A stretch of 64,000 nucleotides of DNA. Source: Streptomyces spinosisporus. Lineage in GTDB: Bacteria; Actinomycetota; Actinomycetes; Streptomycetales; Streptomycetaceae. Both the position numbers and the translations under genes were made by a program. The stretch is taken from positions 124,001 to 188,000 of the forward strand of contig NZ_JALDAX010000004.1 of the NCBI RefSeq assembly GCF_022698145.1. Reading direction: 5' to 3'. The notes beneath the pieces are model-generated. The model was not told the origin of the DNA. It was given only the letters and a program-made list of their open reading frames with translations, and searched no databases. This document shows, piece by piece, positions 7,751 through 17,773 of this stretch. The stretch's first letter is position 1; each line of letters starts with the position of its first letter.

Positions 7751-9022
7751 TTACGGCTTGGCCGCCGGTGCCCCCGGCGCGCCCTTGGGGGCCGGGGCGG
7801 GGCGGCCCGACAGGTAGGACGCCCAGCCCTGCTTCGGCGCCTCGCCCACGGTGAGGTCGCGCAGCTTCGCCAGGACCTTCGGGTCCTGGGCGTCCAGCCA
7901 GTCGGCCAGCTGGTGGAAGGACACGCAGCGCACGTCCGGCTTGTTGCAGACCTTCTCGACGACCTCCTCGACGGCCCGCATGTAGGTGCCGCCGTTCCAG
8001 GACTCGAAGTGGTTGCCGATGACCAGGGGCGCGCGGTTGCCGTCGTAGGCGCGGCGGAAGCCCTTCAGCAGACCGTCGCGCATCTGGTCGCCCCAGAGGT
8101 CGAACTTGTCGGGATCACCCTGGGTCTGCGTGCCGGACTGGTTGACCATGAAGTTGTAGTCCATGGTGAGCTGCTCGTAGGAGTGCCCCGGGAAGGGCAC
8201 GAGCTGCATCGACAGGTCCCACAGCCCTCCCCTCTTCTTCGGCCAGAGCTGTTCGTTGACGCCACTGGAGTCGTAGCGGAAGCCCAGCTGGTGCGCGGCC
8301 TTCACGAAGTTCTTCTGGCCCTCGAGGCAGGGCGTGCGCCCGCCGATGAGCTCCTTGTCGTAGTCGAAGGGCAGCGGGGCGGCCTTCGTCATGCCGGAGT
8401 TGGTCTTCCAGCTCTTGACGAACTTCTTGGCCTGCGCGATCTCGCTCTTCCACTCCGCGACCGACCACTCGCCGACCCCGCCGTCCTTGCCGCAGAAGTG
8501 GCCGTTGAAGTGGGTGCCGATCTCGTTCCCCTCCAGCCATGCGAGGCGTGCCTGCTTGACGGTGTCGGCGATGCCCTTCTCGTCGTTGAAGCCGATGTCG
8601 GAGCGGCCCGGCGAGTGCTGCGGCGGCTTGTAGAGGTCGCGCTTCTCCTCCGGAAGCATGTACACGCCGCTGAGGAAGTACGTCATGGTCGCCTGGTTGG
8701 CCTTGGCGACCTTGCGGAAGTGGGAGAACAGCTTCTGGCTGTCCTCCCCCGCGCCGTCCCAGGAGAAGACGACGAACTGCGGGGGCTTCTGGCCGGGCCG
8801 CAGGCGCTCGGGTCTGGGCAGGTGCGGCTGGGCTCCGGTGTAGGCGGTGGAGCCGTCGCCGATGAGCCGGACGACGCTGCCCGGGGCCCGGGCCGGCTTG
8901 ACCTTCTGTGGACCGGGAGCGCCTCCCTTGGTGCCGCTGGAGCCGATCGCACAGCCGGCGACCGATGCGGCACAGGCCGCGGCGATCACGGCGCCCATGG
9001 CGATCCTGTGGGTGGCGGCCAT
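7751..9022 (-). CDS. secreted lipoprotein, polysaccharide-deacetylase-like
   Basis: 423-residue exported lipoprotein. The signal peptide ends in a lipobox V21-A-G-C24, so the mature protein is lipid-linked through Cys24 outside the membrane. Central sequence FSWDGAGED, then GNEIGTHFNGHFCG with two His residues, resembles the motifs of NodB-type carbohydrate deacetylases, although the canonical TFDDG is absent; a late TWEND region resembles the same fold. I cannot name a substrate. The start is supported by a GAAGGTGAG ribosome site upstream. It converges with the ATPase gene, ending 17 bases from its stop. Confidence 0.75.
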   Translation of the reverse strand: MAATHRIAMGAVIAAACAASVAGCAIGSSGTKGGAPGPQKVKPARAPGSVVRLIGDGSTAYTGAQPHLPRPERLRPGQKPPQFVVFSWDGAGEDSQKLFSHFRKVAKANQATMTYFLSGVYMLPEEKRDLYKPPQHSPGRSDIGFNDEKGIADTVKQARLAWLEGNEIGTHFNGHFCGKDGGVGEWSVAEWKSEIAQAKKFVKSWKTNSGMTKAAPLPFDYDKELIGGRTPCLEGQKNFVKAAHQLGFRYDSSGVNEQLWPKKRGGLWDLSMQLVPFPGHSYEQLTMDYNFMVNQSGTQTQGDPDKFDLWGDQMRDGLLKGFRRAYDGNRAPLVIGNHFESWNGGTYMRAVEEVVEKVCNKPDVRCVSFHQLADWLDAQDPKVLAKLRDLTVGEAPKQGWASYLSGRPAPAPKGAPGAPAAKP

Positions 9023-9356
9023 GTTCCGCTCACCTTCTTCCTTCTCTCAGGCCAACGCCGGTGAGGGCGTTTTCTGGTGATATGCCGGGCTCGCCCGACA
9101 ACGCCGCCAAGGTCGCATGGGGCCGAGAAGGAATTAGTACGACAAGCCGATGAAATGACCCCTTCACTCATTAGTGGGATCGGTTACCCCATTTGCCAGG
9201 AAAGTCTATGCCTTTCCTTTACTCTGAATTACGATCTGTTTACCGAGCGTTGATGCATCCCGCCGCTGCACGCCGTGACCCACGGCCGCGACCGACCCCC
9301 GCCCATCCGCGGGGACGACCTGATCCGCGACCGCGCCGCCCGGAGGAGACGGGAAC
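9023..9356. promoter_or_regulatory. divergent promoter region of lipoprotein and SulP-carbonic anhydrase genes
   Basis: No gene is seen. The central part (9120-9250) is unusually AT-rich for this genome and is the likely promoter area for both directions. A small hairpin AACGCC/GGCGTT near 9056-9073 is followed by TTTTC on the plus strand. GGAGGAG at 9342-9348 is the ribosome site of the SulP gene. Confidence 0.5.
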
Positions 9357-12239
9357 ATGTCAGCCTGTGCCCCCACCCGCACCACCGACCCCACTCGCGC
9401 CAAGCATCCCCACCAGCCCCACAGTCCACCGCCTGCCCCGAACCGCCGCTTCCGCGTCGCGGGAGCCGACGTGTCGGCCTCGATCGCGGTCTTCCTGATC
9501 GCGCTCCCCCTGTCGCTGGGTATCGCCCTCGCCACCGGCGCCCCGCTGCAGGCGGGCCTGGTCGCCGCCGCGGTCGGCGGGTTCCTCGCCGGGTGGATCG
9601 GCGGCTGCCCGCTCCAGGTCAGCGGACCCGCCGCGGGACTCACGGTCGTCACCGCCGACCTCATCCACCAGTACGGCTGGCGTACGACCTGTGCCGTCAC
9701 GGTCCTCGCCGGCCTCGCCCAACTCGGCCTGGGCTGCCTGCGCGTGGCGCGCTCCGCGCTCGCCGTCAGCCCGGCCGTCGTGCACGGCATGCTCGCCGGC
9801 ATCGGCGTCACCATCGCCGTCGCCCAGGTGCACATCGTTCTCGGCGGCACCCCGCAGAGCTCCGTCCTCGCCAACGTCCGGGCCCTGCCCACCCAGTTGG
9901 CGAACCTTCACCCCGCTGCCGTGGCCGCCAGCGTGCTGACGCTGACCCTTTTGCTGCTCTGGCCGCGCATCACCGGACGGGCCGGGCGCATGCTGCGCGG
10001 GATTCCGGACGCGCTCGTCTCCGTGGCCGGCGCCACCGTGGCCGCCTCGCTCGCCGGGCTGACCCTGCCCAGGGTCGACTTGCCGTCCTGGCGCAGCCAT
10101 GCGCTGGCCGGGCTTCCCCAAGGACCGGTGCTCGGCCTGACCGCGGCCGTTCTCACCACCACGCTGGTGTGCAGTGTGCAGTCGCTGCTCGGCGCCGTCG
10201 CCGTGGACAAGATGGTGGCGGCGCGGCCCGGTCCGCCGACCCACGTCGAACGCGCCGACCTCGACCGTGAACTGCTCGGGCAGGGCGCCGCCAACGTCGT
10301 CTCCGGCGCGCTCGGCGGGCTGCCCGTCGCCGGTGTGGCCGTGCGGAGTTCGGCGAATGTGAAAGCGGGGGCGGTGAGCAGGAACTCCACGATGCTGCAC
10401 GGCGTTCTGGTAGTAGTCGCCGCGCTGCTGATGGTCCCGGTCCTCGAGTTCATCCCGCTCGCCTCACTCGCCGCCCTGGTGATGGCCGTCGGCATCCGCA
10501 TGGTGTCCCTGCACCACATCCGCACGGTGACCCGCCACCGCGAAGTGCTGGTGTACGCCGTCACCACACTCGGCGTCGTGATCTTCGGCGTCCTGCAGGG
10601 GGTGGCCCTGGGGATCGCCATGGCCGTCGCCGTCGCCATGCAGCGCCTCGCCCGCACGCGTATCACGCACGAGGAGAAGGGAGGAGTCCATCACGTCAGA
10701 GTCCGGGGGCAGTTGACGTTCCTTGCGGTGCCGCGACTCAGCCGGGCCCTGCATCTCGTACCCCAAGGCGCCCATGCCGTCGTGGAGTTGGACGGTTCCT
10801 TCATGGACCACGCGGCGTACGAGTCCCTGCAGGACTGGCAGAACACGCACACCGCACGGGGCGGGTCCGCCGAACTCACCGGCCGCAGGGGCGGTGCCCG
10901 CACCACCAAGCCGGCGTTGCGCACCGCGGACACGGGTGCCGGCGATGCGGTCGACGCCGTCGCGGGGGTGGACGGATCCTCCGTGGAGTGCCGCTGCAAC
11001 CCCTGGACACCTTGGCGCAACCATCAGTGCGTACGTCCGCGATCTGCTCCGCCCGCGGGGTGTTCGGGTACGGCCTCCGGGGTGGAGGGGGTTCATGGTC
11101 TCAGCGCCGAGGGGGGTGTGCTGGATGGCCCGGGTGAGCTGAGAAGGGTTGGTGGTCTGAGGAGATCGGGGCGGCTGGGAGGGCTGGGCGAGTCGAGCGG
11201 GGTTGGTGGGTTCAGGGGGTCGAGCGAGCTTGGTGGATGCGGTGGGCCGAGCGAGCTTGGCGGGCAGAGCAGGGCGAGTCACTTGGGCGGGGTGAGTCGC
11301 TCGGACGAGGCGAATCGCTCGGACCGGTCGGATCGCTCGGACGAGGCGAATCGCTCGGACCGGCCGAGACGCTCGGACGGGCCGGATCGTCTGGACGCGT
11401 CGAGCCGCTTGGACGGGCCGGAACGCTTCGACGGGCCGGGCCACTTGGACGGGCCGGGCCACTTGGACGGGCCGAGTCGCCCGGGCGCGCCGAGCCACTC
11501 GGACGGGCCGAATCGCCCGGACGGCGGCCCGGGCCAAGCCAGATATCAACTGGCCCGTGGGATCAGTGCGTTCCAGCGGAACACCGCGCCCCTGGTGCGG
11601 AGGGAGTTGGCTCGGCTAGCTCGGGAGGGGCAGCAGCCGTCGCAGCTCTTCCTCACGTGCGCCGACTCGCGGGTCGTGACGTCGATGATCACCTCCAGTG
11701 GTCCGGGCGATCTGTTCGTGGTGCGCAACGTGGGCAATCTCGTTCCGCTGCCGGGCGCGGAGAGCGGCGACGACTCGGTGGCGGCGGCGATCGAGTACGC
11801 GGTGGACGTACTGAAGGTGCGGTCCATCACGGTGTGCGGGCACTCCGGGTGCGGGGCGATGCAGGCCCTGCTCTCCGCCGAGCCCGGCGCCCCCACCCCT
11901 CTCAAGCGCTGGCTACGGCACGGCCTGCCCAGTCTGGAGCGCATGGCCGGCGGCGACCGGCCGTGGGCGCGTCCCCGCCTGGCGGGGCGGGAGCCGGCCG
12001 ACGCGGTCGAGCAGTTGTGTCTGACCAACGTGGTCCAGCAGTTGGCGCATCTGCGCGCGCACGAGTCGGTGTCGCGGGCTCTGCACAACGGTGCGCTGGA
12101 GCTGCACGGCATGTACTTCCACGTGGGCGAGGCACAGGCGTATCTGCTGACCGGGGCGGACGACGACGAGATGTTCGTGCATGTCACGGCGGACTCGTCC
12201 GACACACCCGGGCGCCGGGAAAGACACGAACAGGCATGA
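9357..12239 (+). CDS. SulP anion transporter fused to beta-class carbonic anhydrase
   Basis: 960-residue fusion. Residues about 35-420 are a SulP (SLC26-like) anion permease with about 10-12 hydrophobic segments and the conserved VSGPAAGLTVV stretch. A STAS-like domain follows (about 445-505). Residues about 510-730 form a low-complexity linker that ends in a 6-residue tandem repeat of SDGPNR type. From about 740 on there is a beta carbonic anhydrase with zinc ligands Cys768 and Asp770 (CADSR) and His829/Cys832 (GHSGC). SulP-CA fusions are known in bacteria and are thought to couple bicarbonate transport to CO2 hydration. The start is supported by GGAGGAG nine bases upstream. Acetyl-CoA synthetase lies next downstream. 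Confidence 0.92.
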   Translation: MSACAPTRTTDPTRAKHPHQPHSPPPAPNRRFRVAGADVSASIAVFLIALPLSLGIALATGAPLQAGLVAAAVGGFLAGWIGGCPLQVSGPAAGLTVVTADLIHQYGWRTTCAVTVLAGLAQLGLGCLRVARSALAVSPAVVHGMLAGIGVTIAVAQVHIVLGGTPQSSVLANVRALPTQLANLHPAAVAASVLTLTLLLLWPRITGRAGRMLRGIPDALVSVAGATVAASLAGLTLPRVDLPSWRSHALAGLPQGPVLGLTAAVLTTTLVCSVQSLLGAVAVDKMVAARPGPPTHVERADLDRELLGQGAANVVSGALGGLPVAGVAVRSSANVKAGAVSRNSTMLHGVLVVVAALLMVPVLEFIPLASLAALVMAVGIRMVSLHHIRTVTRHREVLVYAVTTLGVVIFGVLQGVALGIAMAVAVAMQRLARTRITHEEKGGVHHVRVRGQLTFLAVPRLSRALHLVPQGAHAVVELDGSFMDHAAYESLQDWQNTHTARGGSAELTGRRGGARTTKPALRTADTGAGDAVDAVAGVDGSSVECRCNPWTPWRNHQCVRPRSAPPAGCSGTASGVEGVHGLSAEGGVLDGPGELRRVGGLRRSGRLGGLGESSGVGGFRGSSELGGCGGPSELGGQSRASHLGGVSRSDEANRSDRSDRSDEANRSDRPRRSDGPDRLDASSRLDGPERFDGPGHLDGPGHLDGPSRPGAPSHSDGPNRPDGGPGQARYQLARGISAFQRNTAPLVRRELARLAREGQQPSQLFLTCADSRVVTSMITSSGPGDLFVVRNVGNLVPLPGAESGDDSVAAAIEYAVDVLKVRSITVCGHSGCGAMQALLSAEPGAPTPLKRWLRHGLPSLERMAGGDRPWARPRLAGREPADAVEQLCLTNVVQQLAHLRAHESVSRALHNGALELHGMYFHVGEAQAYLLTGADDDEMFVHVTADSSDTPGRRERHEQA
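11301..11525 (+). repeat. 18-bp tandem repeat (hexapeptide linker) in the SulP-CA gene
   Basis: About 12.5 imperfect copies of an 18-bp unit of the type TCGGACGGGCCGNATCGC encode hexapeptides SDEANR, SDRSDR, SDGPDR, LDGPER, FDGPGH, LDGPGH, PDG. The period stays in frame throughout. Upstream Gly/Ser/Leu-rich sequence (11090-11300) looks like older, decayed repeats. Confidence 0.85.
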
Positions 12240-12350
12240 CCGTTCCGCGCGGCGCAGATGGCCCTGGATGTGAGAGGCGTTACAAAGGCTGAACTCCGGC
12301 TGATCGGCGTCCGTGGGTACGGATGACTCCGGACGCCGCAGCCCGGGCCA

Positions 12351-12402
12351 CAGCAAGCGGCAAACCAGCAACCGGCAATCGGCAACCAGCAACCGCACGC
12401 GA
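12351..12402. repeat. short GCAACCAGCAA-type microrepeat
   Basis: Imperfect repeats of GGCAA(A/T)C and CCAGCAACC fill about 50 bases of the spacer upstream of acs. No gene or promoter function can be assigned. Confidence 0.4.
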
Positions 12403-12526
12403 ACACGCACCCCACCCACCCCTCAATAGGTCTAAACCAATTCCCCATCGACCCTTGTCATCGGCCCCCCAGGTCTGATGAGCTGTGGCCCAGGACACAA
12501 CGGACACCCTGAGAAAGGGAGATGTC

Positions 12527-14482
12527 GTGAGCAACGAAAGCCTGGCCAACCTCTTGAAGGAGGAGCGACGCTTCGCGCCGCCGGCGGACCTGGCCGAGAA
12601 TGCCAACGTCACGGCGGAGGCGTACGAACAGGCCAAGGCTGACAGGCTCGGCTTCTGGGCCGAGCAGGCACGTCGGCTGACCTGGGCCAAGGAGCCGGCC
12701 GATACGCTGGACTGGTCGAACCCGCCGTTCGCCAAGTGGTTCAAGGACGGCGAGCTCAACGTCGCGTACAACTGCGTCGACCGCCATGTCGAGGCCGGCC
12801 ACGGCGACCGGGTCGCCATCCACTTCGAGGGCGAGCCCGGCGACAGCCGCGCCATCACCTACGCCGAGCTCAAGGACGAGGTGAGCAGGGCCGCCAACGC
12901 CCTGCTGGAGCTGGGCGTGCAGAAGGGCGATCGCGTCGCCGTCTACATGCCGATGATCCCGGAGACCGCGATCGCGATGCTGGCCTGCGCCCGCATCGGC
13001 GCGGCCCACTCGGTCGTCTTCGGCGGCTTCTCCGCCGACGCCCTCGCCACCCGTATCCAGGACGCCGACGCCAAGGTGGTCATCACCTCGGACGGCGGGT
13101 ACCGCCGCGGCAAGCCGTCCCCCCTCAAGCCGGCCGTCGACGAGGCCGTCGCGCGCGTGGACAACGTCAGCCATGTGCTGGTGGTCCGCCGTACGGGCCA
13201 GGAGGTCGCCTGGAACGACGGCCGCGACGTGTGGTGGCACGAGATCGTCGAGCGGCAGTCGGCGGAGCACACGCCGGAGGCCTTCGAGGCCGAACACCCG
13301 CTGTTCATCCTGTACACGTCGGGTACGACGGGGAAGCCGAAGGGCATCCTGCACACCTCCGGCGGCTACCTCACCCAGACCGCGTACACCCACCACGCCG
13401 TCTTCGACCTCAAGCCGGAGACCGACGTCTACTGGTGCACGGCCGACGTCGGCTGGGTCACCGGCCACTCGTACATCGTCTACGGGCCGCTCGCCAACGG
13501 CGCGACCCAGGTCATGTACGAAGGCACTCCGGACACCCCGCACCAGGGCCGCTTCTGGGAGATCGTGCAGAAGTACGGGGTGACGATCCTGTACACGGCG
13601 CCGACCGCGATCCGTACGTTCATGAAGTGGGGCGACGACATCCCCGCGAAGTTCGACCTGTCCAGCCTGCGTGTCCTCGGTTCGGTCGGTGAGCCGATCA
13701 ACCCCGAGGCATGGGTCTGGTACCGCAAGAACATCGGCGCCGACCGCACCCCGGTGGTCGACACGTGGTGGCAGACCGAGACCGGCGCGATGATGATCTC
13801 GCCGCTGCCGGGCGTCACCGCGGCCAAGCCCGGCTCCGCGCAGACCCCGCTGCCCGGTATCTCCGCGACGGTCGTCGACGACGAGGCGAACGAGGTGCCC
13901 AACGGCGGCGGCGGTTACCTGGTGCTGACCGAGCCGTGGCCGTCGATGCTGCGCACCATCTGGGGCGACGACCAGCGCTTCATCGACACGTACTGGTCGC
14001 GCTTCGAGGGCAAGTACTTCGCCGGTGACGGCGCGAAGAAGGACGACGACGGCGACATCTGGCTGCTGGGCCGGGTCGACGACGTGATGCTGGTGTCCGG
14101 GCACAACATCTCCACCACGGAGGTGGAGTCGGCGCTGGTGTCGCACCCGTCGGTCGCCGAGGCGGCCGTCGTCGGCGCGACGGACGAGACCACGGGACAG
14201 GCCATCGTCGCCTTCGTGATCCTGCGCGGTACGGCGGCGGAGACCGAGGACCTGGTCGGCCAGCTGCGCAACCACGTCGGTTCCACCCTCGGCCCGATCG
14301 CCAAGCCCAAGCGCATCCTGCCGGTCGCGGAGCTGCCCAAGACCCGCTCCGGCAAGATCATGCGCCGCCTGCTGCGCGACGTCGCCGAGAACCGCCAGCT
14401 CGGCGACGTGACGACGCTGACGGACTCGACGGTCATGGATCTGATCCAGGCCAAGCTCCCGTCGGCCGCCTCCGAGGACTGA
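12527..14482 (+). CDS. acsA: acetyl-CoA synthetase (AMP-forming)
   Basis: 651-residue acetate-CoA ligase, converting acetate, ATP and CoA to acetyl-CoA through acetyl-AMP. The AMP-binding P-loop [11 protein letters not shown] is near residues 262-272, the WWQTETGA motif near 415-422 and the catalytic C-terminal lysine in TRSGKIMRR at about 610, the residue acetylated by Pat-type enzymes in other bacteria. Length is normal for Acs. GTG 12527 is preferred because AAGGGAG lies 7 bases upstream; the frame also opens at an upstream ATG (12485). A strong terminator follows. Confidence 0.97.
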   Translation: MSNESLANLLKEERRFAPPADLAENANVTAEAYEQAKADRLGFWAEQARRLTWAKEPADTLDWSNPPFAKWFKDGELNVAYNCVDRHVEAGHGDRVAIHFEGEPGDSRAITYAELKDEVSRAANALLELGVQKGDRVAVYMPMIPETAIAMLACARIGAAHSVVFGGFSADALATRIQDADAKVVITSDGGYRRGKPSPLKPAVDEAVARVDNVSHVLVVRRTGQEVAWNDGRDVWWHEIVERQSAEHTPEAFEAEHPLFILYTSGTTGKPKGILHTSGGYLTQTAYTHHAVFDLKPETDVYWCTADVGWVTGHSYIVYGPLANGATQVMYEGTPDTPHQGRFWEIVQKYGVTILYTAPTAIRTFMKWGDDIPAKFDLSSLRVLGSVGEPINPEAWVWYRKNIGADRTPVVDTWWQTETGAMMISPLPGVTAAKPGSAQTPLPGISATVVDDEANEVPNGGGGYLVLTEPWPSMLRTIWGDDQRFIDTYWSRFEGKYFAGDGAKKDDDGDIWLLGRVDDVMLVSGHNISTTEVESALVSHPSVAEAAVVGATDETTGQAIVAFVILRGTAAETEDLVGQLRNHVGSTLGPIAKPKRILPVAELPKTRSGKIMRRLLRDVAENRQLGDVTTLTDSTVMDLIQAKLPSAASED

Positions 14483-14512
14483 GCAGAACAGGCACCGATT
14501 ACGGCATGGAAG

Positions 14513-14546
14513 GGCGCCCGGCGCGAGACGCGCCGGGCGCCTTTTT
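14513..14546 (+). terminator. rho-independent terminator of acs
   Basis: GGCGCCCGGCGCG and CGCGCCGGGCGCC form a perfect 13-bp stem with loop AGA, directly followed by TTTTT, 30 bases after the acs stop. This is the clearest canonical terminator in the window. Confidence 0.95.
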
Positions 14547-14668
14547 CACGCCTAACGTAGGGATCGCCGGATTCCTCCCTTGCCACCTTAGGTAAACTAA
14601 GCAAAGGTGCGCCGGGAAGTCTGGTCGGCAGTTGTCCCGTCCTGCCCACCGACCGGAGGTCTCCCACC

Positions 14669-16105
14669 GTGGCCGCCCCCCGCACCAGCCCCGCCCGCAA
14701 GGCATTCGGACGTCTCTCCCTGCCGGAGCGGAACTTCGTCGCGAACGCGCTGCGCACAGAGACGGTCGGCGGCGTGCTCCTGCTCGCGGCGGCCGTGGCG
14801 GCACTCGTCTGGGCGAACACCCCCGCGCTGCACGACAGCTACGAGAGCGTCAGCCACTTCCACCTCGGACCCGAGGCGCTCGGCCTCAACCTGTCGGTCG
14901 CGCACTGGGCCGCCGACGGACTGCTCGCGATCTTCTTCTTCGTCGCCGGCATCGAGCTCAAGCGCGAGCTGGTCGCCGGCGATCTCCGCGATCCCAGGGC
15001 GGCCGCCCTGCCGGTCGTAGCGGCCCTGTGCGGCATGGCCGTACCGGCTCTCGTCTACGCCCTCACCAATCTGGGCGGCGGTGGATCGCTGAAGGGCTGG
15101 GCCGTCCCCACCGCGACCGACATCGCCTTCGCGCTGGCGGTCCTCGCGGTCATCGGTACGTCCCTGCCGAGCGCCCTGCGCGCCTTCCTGCTCACCCTCG
15201 CCGTCGTCGACGACCTCTTCGCGATCCTGATCATCGCGGTCTTCTTCACCAGCACCATCGACTTCGCGGCGCTCGGCGGAGCGGTCGTGGGCCTCGCGGT
15301 CTTCTGGCTGCTGCTGCGCAAGGGCGTGCGCGGCTGGTACGTCTACGTCCCGCTCGCCCTCGTGATCTGGGGGCTGATGTACAACAGCGGCGTCCACTCC
15401 ACGATCGCGGGCGTCGCGATGGGCCTGATGCTGCGCTGCCACGTGCGTGAAGGGGAGGCCCACTCCCCGGGCGAGCACATCGAGCATCTCGTACGGCCCC
15501 TGTCGGCCGGCCTTGCGGTCCCGCTGTTCGCGTTGTTCAGCGCCGGTGTCACCGTCTCGGGCGGCGCCCTAGTGGATGTGTTCACCAAGCCGGAGACGCT
15601 GGGCGTCGTGCTCGGCCTCGTCGTCGGCAAGACGGTCGGGATCTTCGGCGGTACGTGGCTGACGGCCCGCTTCACCCGTGCGTCGCTGAGCGACGACCTC
15701 GCCTGGCCGGACGTGTTCGCGGTGGCGACCCTGGCCGGCATCGGCTTCACCGTGTCGCTGCTGATCGGCGAACTCGCCTTCGACGGGGACGCCGTACTGA
15801 CGGACGAGGTCAAGGCCGCCGTGCTGAGCGGGTCGCTGATCGCGGCGCTGCTGGCCACCGTGCTGCTGAAGATACGCAACGCCCGGTACCGCAGGCTGTG
15901 CGAGGACGAGGAGCGCGACGAGGACCTCGACGGCATCCCGGACGTGTACGAACAGGACGATCCGGAGTATCACCTGAGGATGGCCGCGATCCTCGAGAGC
16001 AAGGCGGCCGAGCACCGCCGGATCGCCGAACTGAAGGCGGCCGAGCGACGCGCGCTTGCCGAAGTACCGGGCGGGGCAGGCGAGGACAACGACCGTCCGG
16101 CATGA
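14669..16105 (+). CDS. nhaA: Na+/H+ antiporter NhaA
   Basis: 478-residue inner-membrane antiporter exchanging internal Na+ (or Li+) for protons. Conserved elements are FFVAGIELKREL near 90-101, the TDIAFALAVL segment near 150-160 and the ion-binding Asp pair in LAVVDDLFAI near 178-187; about 11-12 hydrophobic segments follow. The last 60 residues are a charged cytoplasmic tail (EDEERDEDLDGIPDVYEQDD and beyond), longer than in E. coli NhaA. GTG 14669 has GGAGGT 8 bases upstream, and a possible -10 TAAACT lies at 14593-14598. The following holin-like gene starts 60 bases later. Confidence 0.95.
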   Translation: MAAPRTSPARKAFGRLSLPERNFVANALRTETVGGVLLLAAAVAALVWANTPALHDSYESVSHFHLGPEALGLNLSVAHWAADGLLAIFFFVAGIELKRELVAGDLRDPRAAALPVVAALCGMAVPALVYALTNLGGGGSLKGWAVPTATDIAFALAVLAVIGTSLPSALRAFLLTLAVVDDLFAILIIAVFFTSTIDFAALGGAVVGLAVFWLLLRKGVRGWYVYVPLALVIWGLMYNSGVHSTIAGVAMGLMLRCHVREGEAHSPGEHIEHLVRPLSAGLAVPLFALFSAGVTVSGGALVDVFTKPETLGVVLGLVVGKTVGIFGGTWLTARFTRASLSDDLAWPDVFAVATLAGIGFTVSLLIGELAFDGDAVLTDEVKAAVLSGSLIAALLATVLLKIRNARYRRLCEDEERDEDLDGIPDVYEQDDPEYHLRMAAILESKAAEHRRIAELKAAERRALAEVPGGAGEDNDRPA

Positions 16106-16165
16106 TCTGACGGGACGGTACAAAAGGACCGCTCCAAGGCGGTACGGCAGAAGAGGGAGACCGCG

Positions 16166-16681
16166 ATGAGCGCACCCGACGGCAGCCCGGTCGGCGCAGA
16201 ACGCAGCATCGGCCAGCTGTTCGCCTCCGCGACGGCCGAGATGTCGGCGCTGGTGCACGACGAGATCGCGCTGGCGAAGGCGCAGCTCAAGCAGGACGTC
16301 AAGCGCGGCGCGACCAGCGGCGGCGCGTTCACGGTGGCCGCCGCCATCCTGGTGTTCTCGCTGCCGATGCTGAACTTCGCGCTGGCGTACGGCATCCACG
16401 CCTGGACCGGCGGTCACAACGGCGAGGACGGCTGGAACCTCGGCTGGTGCTTCCTGCTGTCCTTCGCGGCCAATGTCCTCATCGCCGGCGTCCTCGCGCT
16501 GGTCGGCATCGTCTTCGCGAAGAAGGCCAAGAAGGGCAAGGGCCCGCAGAAGGTGGCCGCGTCCATGAAGGAGACGGCGAACGTCCTGCAGAAGGCCAAG
16601 CCGCACCCGCGTCCCGAGCCGCCGGCGATCGAGGACCGGACCCCCGAAGCCATCGAGGCTGTGGCACGCTCATCCTCATGA
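16166..16681 (+). CDS. phage-holin-family (Actinobacterial holin-X/DUF1469) membrane protein
   Basis: 171-residue protein with two hydrophobic segments (about residues 52-80 and 95-118) separated by a short loop and ending in a Lys-rich cytoplasmic tail with PEPPAIEDRTPEAIE. The N-terminal SIGQLFASATAEMSALVHDEIALAKAQL-like amphipathic helix is typical of the family; despite the name it is a chromosomal housekeeping protein of unknown role. The ribosome site is GAGGGAGA-like upstream. Its TGA overlaps the ATG of the next gene, so the two are probably translationally coupled. Confidence 0.87.
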   Translation: MSAPDGSPVGAERSIGQLFASATAEMSALVHDEIALAKAQLKQDVKRGATSGGAFTVAAAILVFSLPMLNFALAYGIHAWTGGHNGEDGWNLGWCFLLSFAANVLIAGVLALVGIVFAKKAKKGKGPQKVAASMKETANVLQKAKPHPRPEPPAIEDRTPEAIEAVARSSS

Positions 16682-17646
16682 CGGGCTCGTTCATCCCTGC
16701 GGGGCACTCACCTTCGGCGCCATCGGCCTCGGTCGTACGCCCCGACGTCCTGCCCGACGGGACGAAGGTGACGCATCGCGAAGTCGCGGCCAACGGCGCG
16801 CGCTTCCATATCGCCGAGGCCGGTGACGGCCCCCTCGTGCTGCTGCTGCACGGCTTCCCGCAGTTCTGGTGGGCCTGGCGGCACCAGCTGGGCGCCCTCG
16901 CCGACGAGGGCTTCCGGGCCGTGGCCATGGATCTGCGCGGCGTCGGCGGCAGCGACCGCACCCCGCGCGGCTACGACCCCGCGAACCTCGCGCTCGACAT
17001 CACGGGTGTGATCCGCTCACTCGGCGAGCCGGACGCCGCGCTGGTCGGCCACGACCTGGGCGGCTATCTGGCGTGGACGGCGGCCGTGATGCGTCCCAAG
17101 CTGGTACGCCGGCTCGCGGTCGCCTCGATGCCGCATCCCCGGCGCTGGCGCTCGGCGATGCTCTCGGACGTCAGGCAGACGCGCGCGGGCTCCTACATCT
17201 GGGGGTTCCAGCGGCCCTGGCTCCCGGAGCGGCAGCTGACCGCGGACGACGGCGCGCTCGTCGGTGAGCTGATCCGCGACTGGTCCGGGCCGAACCCGGC
17301 CGACGACAAGGCGCTGGAGATCTACCGCCGCGCGATGTGCATCCCCTCCACGGCCCACTGCTCGATCGAGCCGTACCGCTGGATGGTCCGCTCGATGGCC
17401 CGTCCCGACGGCATCCAGTTCAACCGACGGATGAAGCGGCCGCTGCGGGTGCCGACCCTGCATCTGCACGGTTCGCTCGACCCCGTGATGCGCACGCGGA
17501 GTGCGGCCGGGTCCGGGGAGTACGTCGAAGCGCCGTACCGCTGGCGTCTGTTCGACGGACTGGGGCACTTCCCGCACGAGGAGGATCCGGTCGCTTTCAC
17601 CACAGAACTGGTCAATTGGCTGAAGGATCCCGAACCCGATCGGTGA
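16678..17646 (+). CDS. alpha/beta hydrolase, epoxide-hydrolase type
   Basis: 322-residue soluble hydrolase. Oxyanion-hole motif HGFP near 62-65 is followed by QFWWAWRHQ, and the nucleophile elbow GHDLGG places Asp at about residue 126, characteristic of epoxide hydrolases and haloalkane dehalogenases rather than esterases. The catalytic His lies in LGHFPHEEDP near 297. The ATG overlaps the holin-like stop (ATGA), fixing the start; the longer upstream frame is a shadow. Substrate unknown. Confidence 0.9.
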   Translation: MTGSFIPAGHSPSAPSASVVRPDVLPDGTKVTHREVAANGARFHIAEAGDGPLVLLLHGFPQFWWAWRHQLGALADEGFRAVAMDLRGVGGSDRTPRGYDPANLALDITGVIRSLGEPDAALVGHDLGGYLAWTAAVMRPKLVRRLAVASMPHPRRWRSAMLSDVRQTRAGSYIWGFQRPWLPERQLTADDGALVGELIRDWSGPNPADDKALEIYRRAMCIPSTAHCSIEPYRWMVRSMARPDGIQFNRRMKRPLRVPTLHLHGSLDPVMRTRSAAGSGEYVEAPYRWRLFDGLGHFPHEEDPVAFTTELVNWLKDPEPDR

Positions 17647-17773
17647 CCGATCCGACGCGTCCGGTATCCGAATCTGAACAGCTGTCCGACGAACAGCCAA
17701 TTGCCTGGCGCATAGGCCAATTGGGGGCCCTGGGAGCGGTTATCGACCATGGGGCAGGGGCACACGTCGGGGT

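Noticed and set aside
12458..14275. 605-codon antisense frame over acs
   Set aside because: Antisense to an unmistakable acetyl-CoA synthetase; composition is typical of a shadow frame.
14585..14605. Iron-box-like CTTAGGTAAACTAAG before nhaA
   Set aside because: Only a 5-bp inverted repeat and it does not match the 19-bp DmdR/IdeR consensus; more likely part of a promoter.
16166..16681. Prophage inferred from the holin-like gene
   Set aside because: This DUF1469 holin-X type gene is a normal chromosomal neighbour of nhaA and no other phage gene is near.
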